Positions 26,030 through 33,178 of a DNA stretch of 64,000 nt are shown piece after piece. The position numbers and the translations under genes are program-made. Location: assembly GCA_023433705.1 (NCBI GenBank), contig JAEYUC010000027.1:16536-80535 (forward strand). Reading direction: 5' to 3'. Every line of letters starts with the position of its first letter. The first letter of the stretch is position 1. The notes beneath the pieces are model-generated. The model worked only from the letters and a program-made list of their open reading frames with translations. It had not been told where the DNA came from and did no database searches. Source of the DNA: Pseudomonadota bacterium (GTDB lineage Bacteria > Pseudomonadota > Gammaproteobacteria > Steroidobacterales > Steroidobacteraceae).

Positions 26030-26750
26030 CGCGCACCTTCCTGCCAAACCACCAGCCGTTCAACGCCTGCAACGGGCCGATCAACCAGTAGATCAGGCCG
26101 GGCCAACTGTCGCTGCTGGTCGTATAGGCCAGCATGATCGACAACGCGCATACCGCGACGTAGACGAGATTCGCGCCGAGCGCCGAACGCGTGTAAACGA
26201 GCTCGACTTCATCGAGTTGCAGCTCGGTCCGCTTGCGCAGCGCGTGCGCGTACAACAGCGCGTACAGGCTCCAGATTCCCGCGAAACCCAGGCCATAGAT
26301 CAAATAAAGGAGCTGCACTTCGTCATGTCCGGCGAGCCTTGGCGCTTCCGCCACCAGCCCGAACAGGCTGAACGTGACCAGCGTGAACAGGAACTTGAGT
26401 GGATAGACGAAGAACAACACCAGGACGAGGATGGCCATCGTCACGACCCGCGTGAACGTGTCTTCCAGGCCGTATCGCCGGTGATACCGGAAGTGCGCGT
26501 TCCAGAACATCATCAGCAGCACGAAGCAGATCACGAACGCGGGGAACCCGCGCATGACATCGAGGAGGCCATCGAAGGTGCGCGGAACCTCGAGCGCGAT
26601 GACGAGCAACGTCACCGCGAAGGCGAACACGCCGTCAGTGAGACCTTCGAGGCGCGAGACCCCGGTTCCGCGCCAGCGGAAGGCCTGCTCCTGGCGTGGT
26701 GGAAGGGGCAGATGCTCGCGCAGCGACCGTCGGTCGGATGAGTCGTTCAT
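26004..26750 (-). CDS. TMEM175-family (DUF1211) integral membrane protein, putative K+ channel
   Basis: A 248-aa protein with about six transmembrane helices. The first helix begins RLEGLTDGVFAFAVTLL (about 33-49), matching the RxxxFSDGVFAIAxTLL signature of bacterial TMEM175 potassium channels with a Thr in place of Ser. The C-terminal part does not show a second clear signature, so it is a single-repeat member. It is convergent with ubiA (26-nt overlap). The physiological role is unknown. Confidence 0.8.
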   Translation of the reverse strand: MNDSSDRRSLREHLPLPPRQEQAFRWRGTGVSRLEGLTDGVFAFAVTLLVIALEVPRTFDGLLDVMRGFPAFVICFVLLMMFWNAHFRYHRRYGLEDTFTRVVTMAILVLVLFFVYPLKFLFTLVTFSLFGLVAEAPRLAGHDEVQLLYLIYGLGFAGIWSLYALLYAHALRKRTELQLDEVELVYTRSALGANLVYVAVCALSIMLAYTTSSDSWPGLIYWLIGPLQALNGWWFGRKVRVIPPAQAA

Positions 26751-26851
26751 GACTGCTCTCCCTGTTCGCGGCTGATGGCGGCTGAATGCCGCGCCATGTT
26801 AGCGCATGGCGCCGACTCGCAGCCGGGGCGATGCGCCTTCGATTGCGCGGT

Positions 26852-27466
26852 CTATCTTTCCGCCGTCTTCCGCAACGCCTCGAACAACCCCTTCGCGCGC
26901 GCGGCGACTTCCGCGAGTGTATACCCGGGCTTGAACAATTCACCGCCGAACCCGAATCCGTCCGCGCCTGACTCGAGCCATTCCGCGATGTCCTTCGCGC
27001 CGATGCCGCCGACCGCGTGGACTTTCACGTTTTTCGGCAGCACGGATTTCAACGCGCGCAGGTGCCCGGCGCCATATGTCGATGCCGGGAATAGTTTGAG
27101 CTCGGTGGCGCCGTGGCGCAGCGCCTCGAACGCCTCGGTCGCGGTCGCGATACCGGGCATGACGCGCATGCCGAGATCGAGCGCGCGGCGGATGACTGCT
27201 CCGTCGCAGTTCGGCGCGACGACGAGGCGTCCGCCGGCGGCATGCACCCTGTCTACTTCGGCGGACGTGAGAACGGTGCCCGCGCCGACGAGGCAGTCGC
27301 CGTACCCGCGCGCGAGCTCCGCGATCGAGTCGAAAGGCTGCGGGGAATTCAGCGGCACTTCGATGCTGCGAAAGCCCGCGGCGACGAGGCAAGCGCCGGT
27401 TTCAGCGGCGCGCTCCAGCGTGAGGCCACGCAGGATCGCGACCATTTCGACATTGCGCGCATTCAT
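26852..27466 (-). CDS. dgoA: 2-dehydro-3-deoxy-6-phosphogalactonate aldolase
   Basis: Class I aldolase splitting KDPGal (or KDPG) into pyruvate and glyceraldehyde-3-phosphate. The 204-aa TIM barrel has VAILRGL (about 9-15), IEVPLNSP (about 35-42), GAGTVL (about 63-68) and the Schiff-base Lys in ELKLFPAS (about 125-132). The IEVPLNSP loop is typical of DgoA rather than Eda. The ATG overlaps the kinase stop (ATGA). It is the last gene of the galactose module. Confidence 0.88.
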   Translation of the reverse strand: MNARNVEMVAILRGLTLERAAETGACLVAAGFRSIEVPLNSPQPFDSIAELARGYGDCLVGAGTVLTSAEVDRVHAAGGRLVVAPNCDGAVIRRALDLGMRVMPGIATATEAFEALRHGATELKLFPASTYGAGHLRALKSVLPKNVKVHAVGGIGAKDIAEWLESGADGFGFGGELFKPGYTLAEVAARAKGLFEALRKTAER

Positions 27467-28413
27467 GGGACCGCAGCCTCGAGGTCCTGGAAGACTTGCG
27501 CAAGTCCGGCGAGCGATGCCGCGTCGCCATCGATGCGCACGACCTCGCGTCCGCGACGCGCGAGCGCGGTCTCGTAGCGATCCATCAGCTCGTTCGCACC
27601 GACGAGGTGTACGGGGGCGTCCGGACCCGAGTGGGCAAACAACGGTAATGCTCCGGCCACGTCGGTGCCGATCAGCAACCCCGACATCCAGGAAGCCGCT
27701 CCCTCCGCCGTAAGTTGTTTGTCGAGCCTGAGACTTCGCGCCTGGAACAGCCGGTGCAGCAGCGGCACCTCGGGATGACGCGCCGCCTCGACGAGGCCAC
27801 GATCGAACTCGGCGGGATGATGTGCCGTCGCGGTCGTCGAATCGCGCACGATCACGCTGTGGTCGCACAGGAGCGCGAACATTTCGCCGGTCGGGACCGT
27901 GAGGAATTCCTGTACCACACCGTTGTGCAGCGAAACCCACTTCGTGTGAGTGCCGGGCAGGCAGACGAGCTGACGACCCTCGGCAAGCGCCGGCTGCAGC
28001 CGCCGGGCGCCGAGCAGCTGGGTTTCCTCGCCGCGCATCACGTCGGGCGCTCCAAGCGGATTCGTGCACCGCATGCCGGAAATGATGCGCACGCCTTCGC
28101 GCGCCTCGACGGTCGAGCTCGCCAGCGCATCGAGCTCCTCGGGGCAGGGTAGATAGGGTGCCTCGCGCCAGCCGAAGGCCGACCCCACCATCCCGCACAT
28201 CACCGCTGGAAGCTCTCCATGCGCGCGCAGCCAGTCGGCCGTCAGGTCATCGAATACCTGCGCGAATCTGCCGCGCGAACCGGCGGCGCCGGCTCCCTTG
28301 CGAATCTCGAGCGCCAATCCGTTCCCGTCGCAGAGCGCCAGCCGCAGGTTGCTCGTGCCCCAGTCGCCGGCGATGAATGTCGCCTTGCCCGACAGGCCGT
28401 CGATGCGGGTCAT
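27463..28413 (-). CDS. dgoK: 2-dehydro-3-deoxygalactonokinase
   Basis: Phosphorylates 2-dehydro-3-deoxygalactonate at C6 for the following aldolase. The 316-aa product has the DgoK marks GDWGTSNLRL (about 16-25), CGMVGSAFGWREAPY and CLPGTHTKWV (about 150). The start at 28413 (MTRIDGL) is preferred to a longer in-frame version at 28479. It lies 16 nt after the dehydrogenase gene and overlaps dgoA by 4 nt. Confidence 0.9.
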   Translation of the reverse strand: MTRIDGLSGKATFIAGDWGTSNLRLALCDGNGLALEIRKGAGAAGSRGRFAQVFDDLTADWLRAHGELPAVMCGMVGSAFGWREAPYLPCPEELDALASSTVEAREGVRIISGMRCTNPLGAPDVMRGEETQLLGARRLQPALAEGRQLVCLPGTHTKWVSLHNGVVQEFLTVPTGEMFALLCDHSVIVRDSTTATAHHPAEFDRGLVEAARHPEVPLLHRLFQARSLRLDKQLTAEGAASWMSGLLIGTDVAGALPLFAHSGPDAPVHLVGANELMDRYETALARRGREVVRIDGDAASLAGLAQVFQDLEAAVP

Positions 28414-28429
28414 GGCCCGGATGTTACGT

Positions 28430-29359
28430 TCAGATCTGGTGGGGCGCGACGATGCGTCGTTCACCGACGAGGAATGCATCCGCGACGAGCTGGAACGGCC
28501 GCCAATCCACCTCGGACTTGCCGGCCGCGCACAGCGCCGCGAAGCGCGCGTACAACCGCGGATATTCGCCCGCCATGCTTTCGTCGGTGCCGATCATCTT
28601 GCCGTCGATCTCGAGGCCGGCGCCGCCGCGGGCTAACTTGAGCCGTCCATCGGTCGTCTCGAGTTCGATGTCCCAGCTCTGCTCACCCTTCTGGCGGAAG
28701 TCGAATTCCGCCGCGATCGCCACGCCTGACGTGGTCCGCAGCGCCACCCTGGCGGCAATCGGCGCCTGCTGGTTCTCGGGGAATTCGAGCAATGCCTTTT
28801 CGACGCTCACCTCGTCGGCCAGCACTTCGGTGAGCAACGACAAGGCATTGATGCCGGGATCGAACACACCGAACCCGCCCGGCTCCCAGATCCAGCGCTG
28901 GCCCGGATGCCAGTGGTGAACGTCTTCCTTCCACGTGATCTTTCCGCCGGTGAGCTTGCGCGTGCGCACCCATTCGCGCGCGGCATCGACGCTCGCCGCG
29001 AAACGCGAGTGCCACGTCTGGAATAGCGTGCGGCCGCGGCGTGCGGCTTCGTCGGCCAATAGCGCGATCTCGCGCGTGGTCGCGGTCGGCGGCTTCTCGA
29101 GCATGACGTGTTTGCCCGCGCGCAATGCGAGCAAGGCCGCATCGAAGTGCGCCTGTGGCGGCGTGCAGATGGAAATGCAGTCGAGATCCGGCACGCCCGC
29201 GAGCATCGCCGCGAGGTCGGGATAGTTCGCGACGCCATCGACGTTCGCATTGCGGCTCGCGCAGGCGACGAGCTGGAATCTCACATCGGCGCGCAATGCG
29301 GGAATGTGCTGGTCGCGCGCGATCTTGCCTATGCCGACGAGGGCCAGTCGCAGGGGCAT
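28430..29359 (-). CDS. Gfo/Idh/MocA-family oxidoreductase, candidate D-galactose 1-dehydrogenase
   Basis: NAD(P)-dependent sugar dehydrogenase of 309 aa. The Rossmann motif GIGKIARDQHIPAL (about 8-21) and EKPPTAT (about 88-94, catalytic Lys) are clear. The WHPGQRWIWEPGGFGVFDPG segment (quoted in two halves: about 149-158 and 159-168) supplies the second catalytic region and resembles Pseudomonas-type galactose dehydrogenases. Its place just before dgoK and dgoA supports oxidation of galactose to galactonolactone in a De Ley-Doudoroff route. L-arabinose or another sugar could equally be the substrate. Confidence 0.78.
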   Translation of the reverse strand: MPLRLALVGIGKIARDQHIPALRADVRFQLVACASRNANVDGVANYPDLAAMLAGVPDLDCISICTPPQAHFDAALLALRAGKHVMLEKPPTATTREIALLADEAARRGRTLFQTWHSRFAASVDAAREWVRTRKLTGGKITWKEDVHHWHPGQRWIWEPGGFGVFDPGINALSLLTEVLADEVSVEKALLEFPENQQAPIAARVALRTTSGVAIAAEFDFRQKGEQSWDIELETTDGRLKLARGGAGLEIDGKMIGTDESMAGEYPRLYARFAALCAAGKSEVDWRPFQLVADAFLVGERRIVAPHQI

Positions 29360-29450
29360 GTTCAGGACTTCACCGCTTCGCTCGAGACCACATCGACCCG
29401 CATGGAACCGATACCTCCGCTGAACGCACGGGCGTTCATCACTTCGGCTC

Positions 29451-30248
29451 CTACGCTACCACGTCCTCGAGCAGATCTTGAGGCTCGGGCGTTTCCTCGA
29501 CCCCGAGTTCCTTGAGGATCTTCACGCGCAGCGCCTGGGCTTCCGGACTCGAGACGCGCCGCGGATGCGGAATGTTGACGTCGAACGAAGCCTGGATTCG
29601 CGTGGGTCGCGGGCTCAGGACGAGGATCCGGTCGGCCAGGTGGATGGCCTCCTCGACGTCGTGCGTGATCAGCAGCACCGTGTGCCGTTCCTTCGCGAGG
29701 ATGCGCAGCAGCTCGTTCTGCATGCGCAGGCTCATGAGTGCGTCGAGCGCCGAGAACGGCTCGTCCATGTAGAGGATCTCGGGCTTCACGACGAGCGCGC
29801 GGGCGATCTCGCAGCGCTTCAGCATGCCGCCCGAAAGTTCGTGCGGATAATTGTTCTCGAAGCCCTTGAGGCCGACCAGGTCGGCATACTCGCGCGCGAG
29901 CTGCTCGCGTTCCGGCAGCTCGTCGGGCAGACCGAACAACACGTTCTGCCGCACCGTGAGCCACGGAAACACCGAGCCTTGCTGCGTGATCAGGACGCCA
30001 TTCTTGTTGGGCTCGGTGCGCGGCTTGCCGTCGATGAGCACGGCGCCGGTGTCCGGCTGGAGAAACCCGCTGATGATGTTCATCAGCGTGGTCTTGCCGC
30101 AGCCCGAGGGTCCGACGATGGCGACGAACTCGCTGTCGCGCACGTCGAAGGTGAGGTCGGAGATCACTTCCAGGGTGCGGCCGTCCTTCTCGAACGATTT
30201 GCGCACGCCCTGCAGCGAGATCTTGGGAATTGCGTTCTTAGTGGGCAT
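29451..30248 (-). CDS. NitT/TauT-type ABC transporter, ATP-binding protein
   Basis: Energises import through the permease encoded just upstream. The 265-aa protein has Walker A GPSGCGKTT (about 42-50), Q-loop VLITQQGSVFPWLTV, signature LSGGMLKR (about 137), Walker B ILYMDEPFSALDAL (about 157-170) and an H-loop His. The family includes the nitrate, taurine, sulfonate and bicarbonate importers (NrtD/TauB/SsuB). It overlaps the permease gene by 11 nt and is the last gene of the five-gene operon. The signature LSGGM is slightly off the usual LSGGQ. Confidence 0.88.
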   Translation of the reverse strand: MPTKNAIPKISLQGVRKSFEKDGRTLEVISDLTFDVRDSEFVAIVGPSGCGKTTLMNIISGFLQPDTGAVLIDGKPRTEPNKNGVLITQQGSVFPWLTVRQNVLFGLPDELPEREQLAREYADLVGLKGFENNYPHELSGGMLKRCEIARALVVKPEILYMDEPFSALDALMSLRMQNELLRILAKERHTVLLITHDVEEAIHLADRILVLSPRPTRIQASFDVNIPHPRRVSSPEAQALRVKILKELGVEETPEPQDLLEDVVA

Positions 30249-30996
30249 AACGCCACCTCACGATCTTCATGCCTTCGAGCAGGCGAGTGATGCCGTCCAG
30301 CGCGAGGCCGATGAGGCCGATGATGATCATGCCGGCGATCACGAGGTCGTAGCGATTACCGGCATTGCGCGCGTCCATGATCATGTAGCCCAGGCCCGAG
30401 CGCAGCGCGATCATCTCCGCGGCCACGACCACGAGCCACGCCACGCCGAGGCCGATGCGCATGCCCGTGATGATCTGCGGCAACGACGCCGGCAGGATCA
30501 CCTGGAAGAAGAACTTGCCGCGCGGTACGTCGAAGTTGTCCGCCGCGCGCAGGAAGCGTTTCTCGATGGTGTGCACGCCCACGGTGGTCTGCACGATCAT
30601 CGGGAACACCGAGGCGATGAAGATCAGGTAGATGGCGGAAGCATTGCCCACGCCGAACCAGAGGATCGCGATCGGGATCCAGGCGATCGGCGAGATCGGC
30701 CGCAGGATCTGGAAGATCGGGTTCATCGTGACGAAAGCGCCGTGCACGCGGCCCATCCACAGTCCCAGCGGAATGGCGAGCAGCACCGCGAGCCCGAACC
30801 CGGCGCCCACGCGCATGAGCGACGAACCGATGTGTTCCCAGAGACTGCCGTCCCGCGCCAGCTCCAGCGTGCCTTCGACCACTCTCTGTGGCGTCGGAAA
30901 AATCACGCTCTTCGTGACGATCACCGTGATCCACCACACCGCGACGAGCACCGCCGCGACGACGATGGACGGCAATGAATGCCTGAGACCTTTCAT
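30238..30996 (-). CDS. NitT/TauT-type ABC transporter permease
   Basis: Inner-membrane channel subunit of 252 aa with six predicted helices. The EAA-like loop for ATPase contact is visible around RAADNFDVPRGKFFFQVILP (about 155-174). It is closest in type to SsuC/TauC/NrtB. It lies 18 nt after the cupredoxin-like gene and overlaps the ATPase gene. Confidence 0.88.
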   Translation of the reverse strand: MKGLRHSLPSIVVAAVLVAVWWITVIVTKSVIFPTPQRVVEGTLELARDGSLWEHIGSSLMRVGAGFGLAVLLAIPLGLWMGRVHGAFVTMNPIFQILRPISPIAWIPIAILWFGVGNASAIYLIFIASVFPMIVQTTVGVHTIEKRFLRAADNFDVPRGKFFFQVILPASLPQIITGMRIGLGVAWLVVVAAEMIALRSGLGYMIMDARNAGNRYDLVIAGMIIIGLIGLALDGITRLLEGMKIVRWRYAH

Positions 30997-31014
30997 CGTT
31001 GTCGTTCTCCAGTC

Positions 31015-31434
31015 CTAACTATTCCGCCAGTGCCGCAGGCGCCAGCGGATCTTCTGCCACGGCCACGACGGCCGCTCCTCGACGATCACCACCATCTGCC
31101 CGCTCGAGTGAGCCGTGCAGTCGAAGTAGTTTTCCGAAGCCACCTCGAACGGCAGCCGGAAACTCTGCCCCGGCATGAGGATCGTCGGCCCGAACTGTTG
31201 CGGCACTTCGTCGAGATTGCGCAGCAGCAGCACGTCGTTCACGCCCAGCGTCAGCACGATGGTCGACGGCAGGATGTCCACCAGGTCGCCGGCCGCGCGC
31301 CGCGCGTAGGTGCCGCGCGGGATCTCGAACAGCTCCTCGCGCGAATCGCTCTCGATGGGCGCGAATCCGGCCCACGCGACGACCGCGAGCACCGGCGCGA
31401 GCGCCGCGGCGAACCACCACTTCCGCCTGTTCAT
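31015..31434 (-). CDS. Membrane-anchored cupredoxin-like protein
   Basis: A 139-aa protein with one N-terminal hydrophobic anchor (about 6-25) and a periplasmic beta-rich domain. Cys106, His109 and Met114 (CTAHSSGQM) have exactly the C-x2-H-x4-M spacing of the plastocyanin type-1 copper loop, after an aromatic YFD strand and a LMPGQS turn. The usual first His ligand (as in FPHN of plastocyanin) is replaced by Gln (VPQQ, 78-81), and the C-terminus is rich in Trp and Arg. It lies between an SCO gene (ATGA overlap) and an ABC permease gene. The fold is inferred from motif order; copper binding is not shown. Confidence 0.6.
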   Translation of the reverse strand: MNRRKWWFAAALAPVLAVVAWAGFAPIESDSREELFEIPRGTYARRAAGDLVDILPSTIVLTLGVNDVLLLRNLDEVPQQFGPTILMPGQSFRLPFEVASENYFDCTAHSSGQMVVIVEERPSWPWQKIRWRLRHWRNS

Positions 31435-32042
31435 GAACGCAGCAGGATGCGGAGGTCATGCACGAAATCGTCGGCGCCGCGGCCGTAGGGCATCACCGCG
31501 CGAAGTCCGCCCTGGCGATCGATCAGGTAGATGGACGACGAATGACCGAAGGTGAAGCCACCGTTGTCGAACGTGATCTTCTTCGAGGAGACGCCGTAGC
31601 GTTTCTGGGCGGCATCGATCTGCGCCTGCGTTCCCACGCCGCCGACGAACGTCGGATCGAACGCGCCGAGATATTTCTTCATGCGCTCGGCGGTGTCGCG
31701 TTCCGGATCCACCGTCACGTACACCACCTGCACATTCTCGGCTTCGGCGCCGAGCTTGCGGCGCGCGCCCGCGAGCGTCGCCAGCGTGATCGGGCAGACC
31801 TCGCCGCAGGAACTGAACCCGAATGCCAGCATCACCACCTTGCCACGGTAGTTGGCCAGGTCGAGCGGACGACCGTCGGTGCCCTGGAGTTTCAGCTCCG
31901 GTGCTTTCATGACCGGGCTCAGCACGCCTGCCTTGAGTTCGGGCCGGGCCGCGGGCCTGGCGGCCGGCTCGGCGAACGACAACGAGACCGCCAGCATCAT
32001 CACCAGCGGCAGCAGCGCCTTCTTCGCATGCATGGGCTTCAT
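31431..32042 (-). CDS. SCO1/SenC-family copper chaperone/thioredoxin-like protein
   Basis: Periplasmic thioredoxin-fold protein that delivers copper to, or reduces, CuA-type sites. The 203-aa product has a signal peptide (to about residue 24), the copper motif SSCGEVCP (Cys79, Cys83) and the distal His167 in FTFGHSSS. All three ligands of SCO proteins are present. It overlaps the binding-protein gene upstream and the cupredoxin-like gene downstream by 4 nt each, so it is firmly part of this ABC operon and lies 9 kb away from the cytochrome oxidase genes. Confidence 0.9.
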   Translation of the reverse strand: MKPMHAKKALLPLVMMLAVSLSFAEPAARPAARPELKAGVLSPVMKAPELKLQGTDGRPLDLANYRGKVVMLAFGFSSCGEVCPITLATLAGARRKLGAEAENVQVVYVTVDPERDTAERMKKYLGAFDPTFVGGVGTQAQIDAAQKRYGVSSKKITFDNGGFTFGHSSSIYLIDRQGGLRAVMPYGRGADDFVHDLRILLRS

Positions 32043-33064
32043 ATGGGCATGGGCGCCGCCTGCGCCTTCTTCACGAAGCTGTCGTCGATGTACTTCTCGT
32101 ACGGAATCGGGTGCTTGATCGTTCCCGCCTGGATCGACAGATGCATGAGGTCGTCGAATTCCTCGGGGATCATGCGCAGATCGCCGTAGGTCACGCGGTC
32201 CGTCGGGTTCTCCATCACGAACTGCAGGATCTTCGGATCCTGGTTGAAGAAGCTGCGGCCCGAGGCGATGGTCACCGCCTTGTCGCGGTTGGCCTTGGAC
32301 TCGTCGAGCCAGTTGCCCGATCCCTGGATCTGGTTCACGAGGTCCTGGACCATCTCGGGCTGCGACTGGATGAGCTCCTCGCGCACGGTGAGACAGCAGC
32401 AGATGTAGTTGCGCCACTCGTCGCGCGTCATCCGCAGCACGCGGGCATAACCGGCGCTCTGCGCGGCCGCGCCGAACGGTTCACCCGTGCAGTACGCGTC
32501 GACCGCGTCCGCATACAACGCGGCGGGCATGTCCGGCGGCGGCATCTCCACGATCTCGAATTCGCTCGCCTGCAGGTTCTCGCGCTCGAGCATCTTGCGC
32601 AGGAACAGGAAGTCCACGGCGAATCGGCTCGGGATCGCGACGCGCTTGCCCTTGAGATCCGAAAATTTCTGGTACGGCGAATTCGTCTTGACCATGATCA
32701 CCGCGCCCGAGCGGTGACCCAGCGACACGATCTTCACCGGAATGTTCTTGTCGGCGAGGTCCATGACCAGCGGCGCGAGCATGTAGCCCGCCTGGATACG
32801 ACCCGCCATCAGCGATTCCTTGATCTCGGGCCAGCCGCTGTACTTGCTGTACGAGTAACGGAACACGTTCGCCGACTGGCCCTGCTCGATCGCGCGATTC
32901 TTCCCCACGCAGGCCACGGGCAGCGTGAGGTTGCAGGTCACCGGCAATCCACCTACCTCGAGGACGCCGCCATCCGCGCCACCCGAGCAGCCGCTCAACG
33001 ACAGCGGCAACGCCGCGGCCATGGCGCCCTGGATGAGGTGACGGCGATTGAGGATGACGCTCAC
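32039..33064 (-). CDS. NitT/TauT-type substrate-binding lipoprotein
   Basis: Periplasmic receptor of the ABC importer, of the NrtA/SsuA/CmpA fold, 341 aa. The signal has RR (7-8) and a lipobox LSGC (Cys26), so it may be a Tat-exported lipoprotein. Class marks include the hinge GKRVAIPSRFAVDF and DAYCTGEPFG. An unusual CCC triplet (YICCCLTVREE, about 220) and further Cys (VTCNLTLPVAC) could bind a metal or thiol ligand. The start is GTG. It is first in the operon, divergent from the GMC dehydrogenase. The substrate is unknown. Confidence 0.82.
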   Translation of the reverse strand: MSVILNRRHLIQGAMAAALPLSLSGCSGGADGGVLEVGGLPVTCNLTLPVACVGKNRAIEQGQSANVFRYSYSKYSGWPEIKESLMAGRIQAGYMLAPLVMDLADKNIPVKIVSLGHRSGAVIMVKTNSPYQKFSDLKGKRVAIPSRFAVDFLFLRKMLERENLQASEFEIVEMPPPDMPAALYADAVDAYCTGEPFGAAAQSAGYARVLRMTRDEWRNYICCCLTVREELIQSQPEMVQDLVNQIQGSGNWLDESKANRDKAVTIASGRSFFNQDPKILQFVMENPTDRVTYGDLRMIPEEFDDLMHLSIQAGTIKHPIPYEKYIDDSFVKKAQAAPMPI

Positions 33065-33162
33065 GGATGTGGGTTTGCCGGCTTGGCCGGTCTATAGAGG
33101 ATGCCCGGAGACTAGCGGACCCCTGCATAGCTTTCGTCTATGACTCCGTGCATCACCGCACC

Positions 33163-33168
33163 TAGAAT
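33163..33168 (+). promoter_or_regulatory. -10-like hexamer abutting the GMC gene
   Basis: TAGAAT ends 10 nt before the ATG at 33179, implying a very short leader. No strong -35 is apparent. Confidence 0.35.
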
Positions 33169-33178
33169 CGGCCCCACC

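Noticed and set aside
29362..29439. 25-codon ORF just upstream of the sugar dehydrogenase
   Set aside because: No biased composition, no coupling with structure; probably chance in a short intergenic gap.
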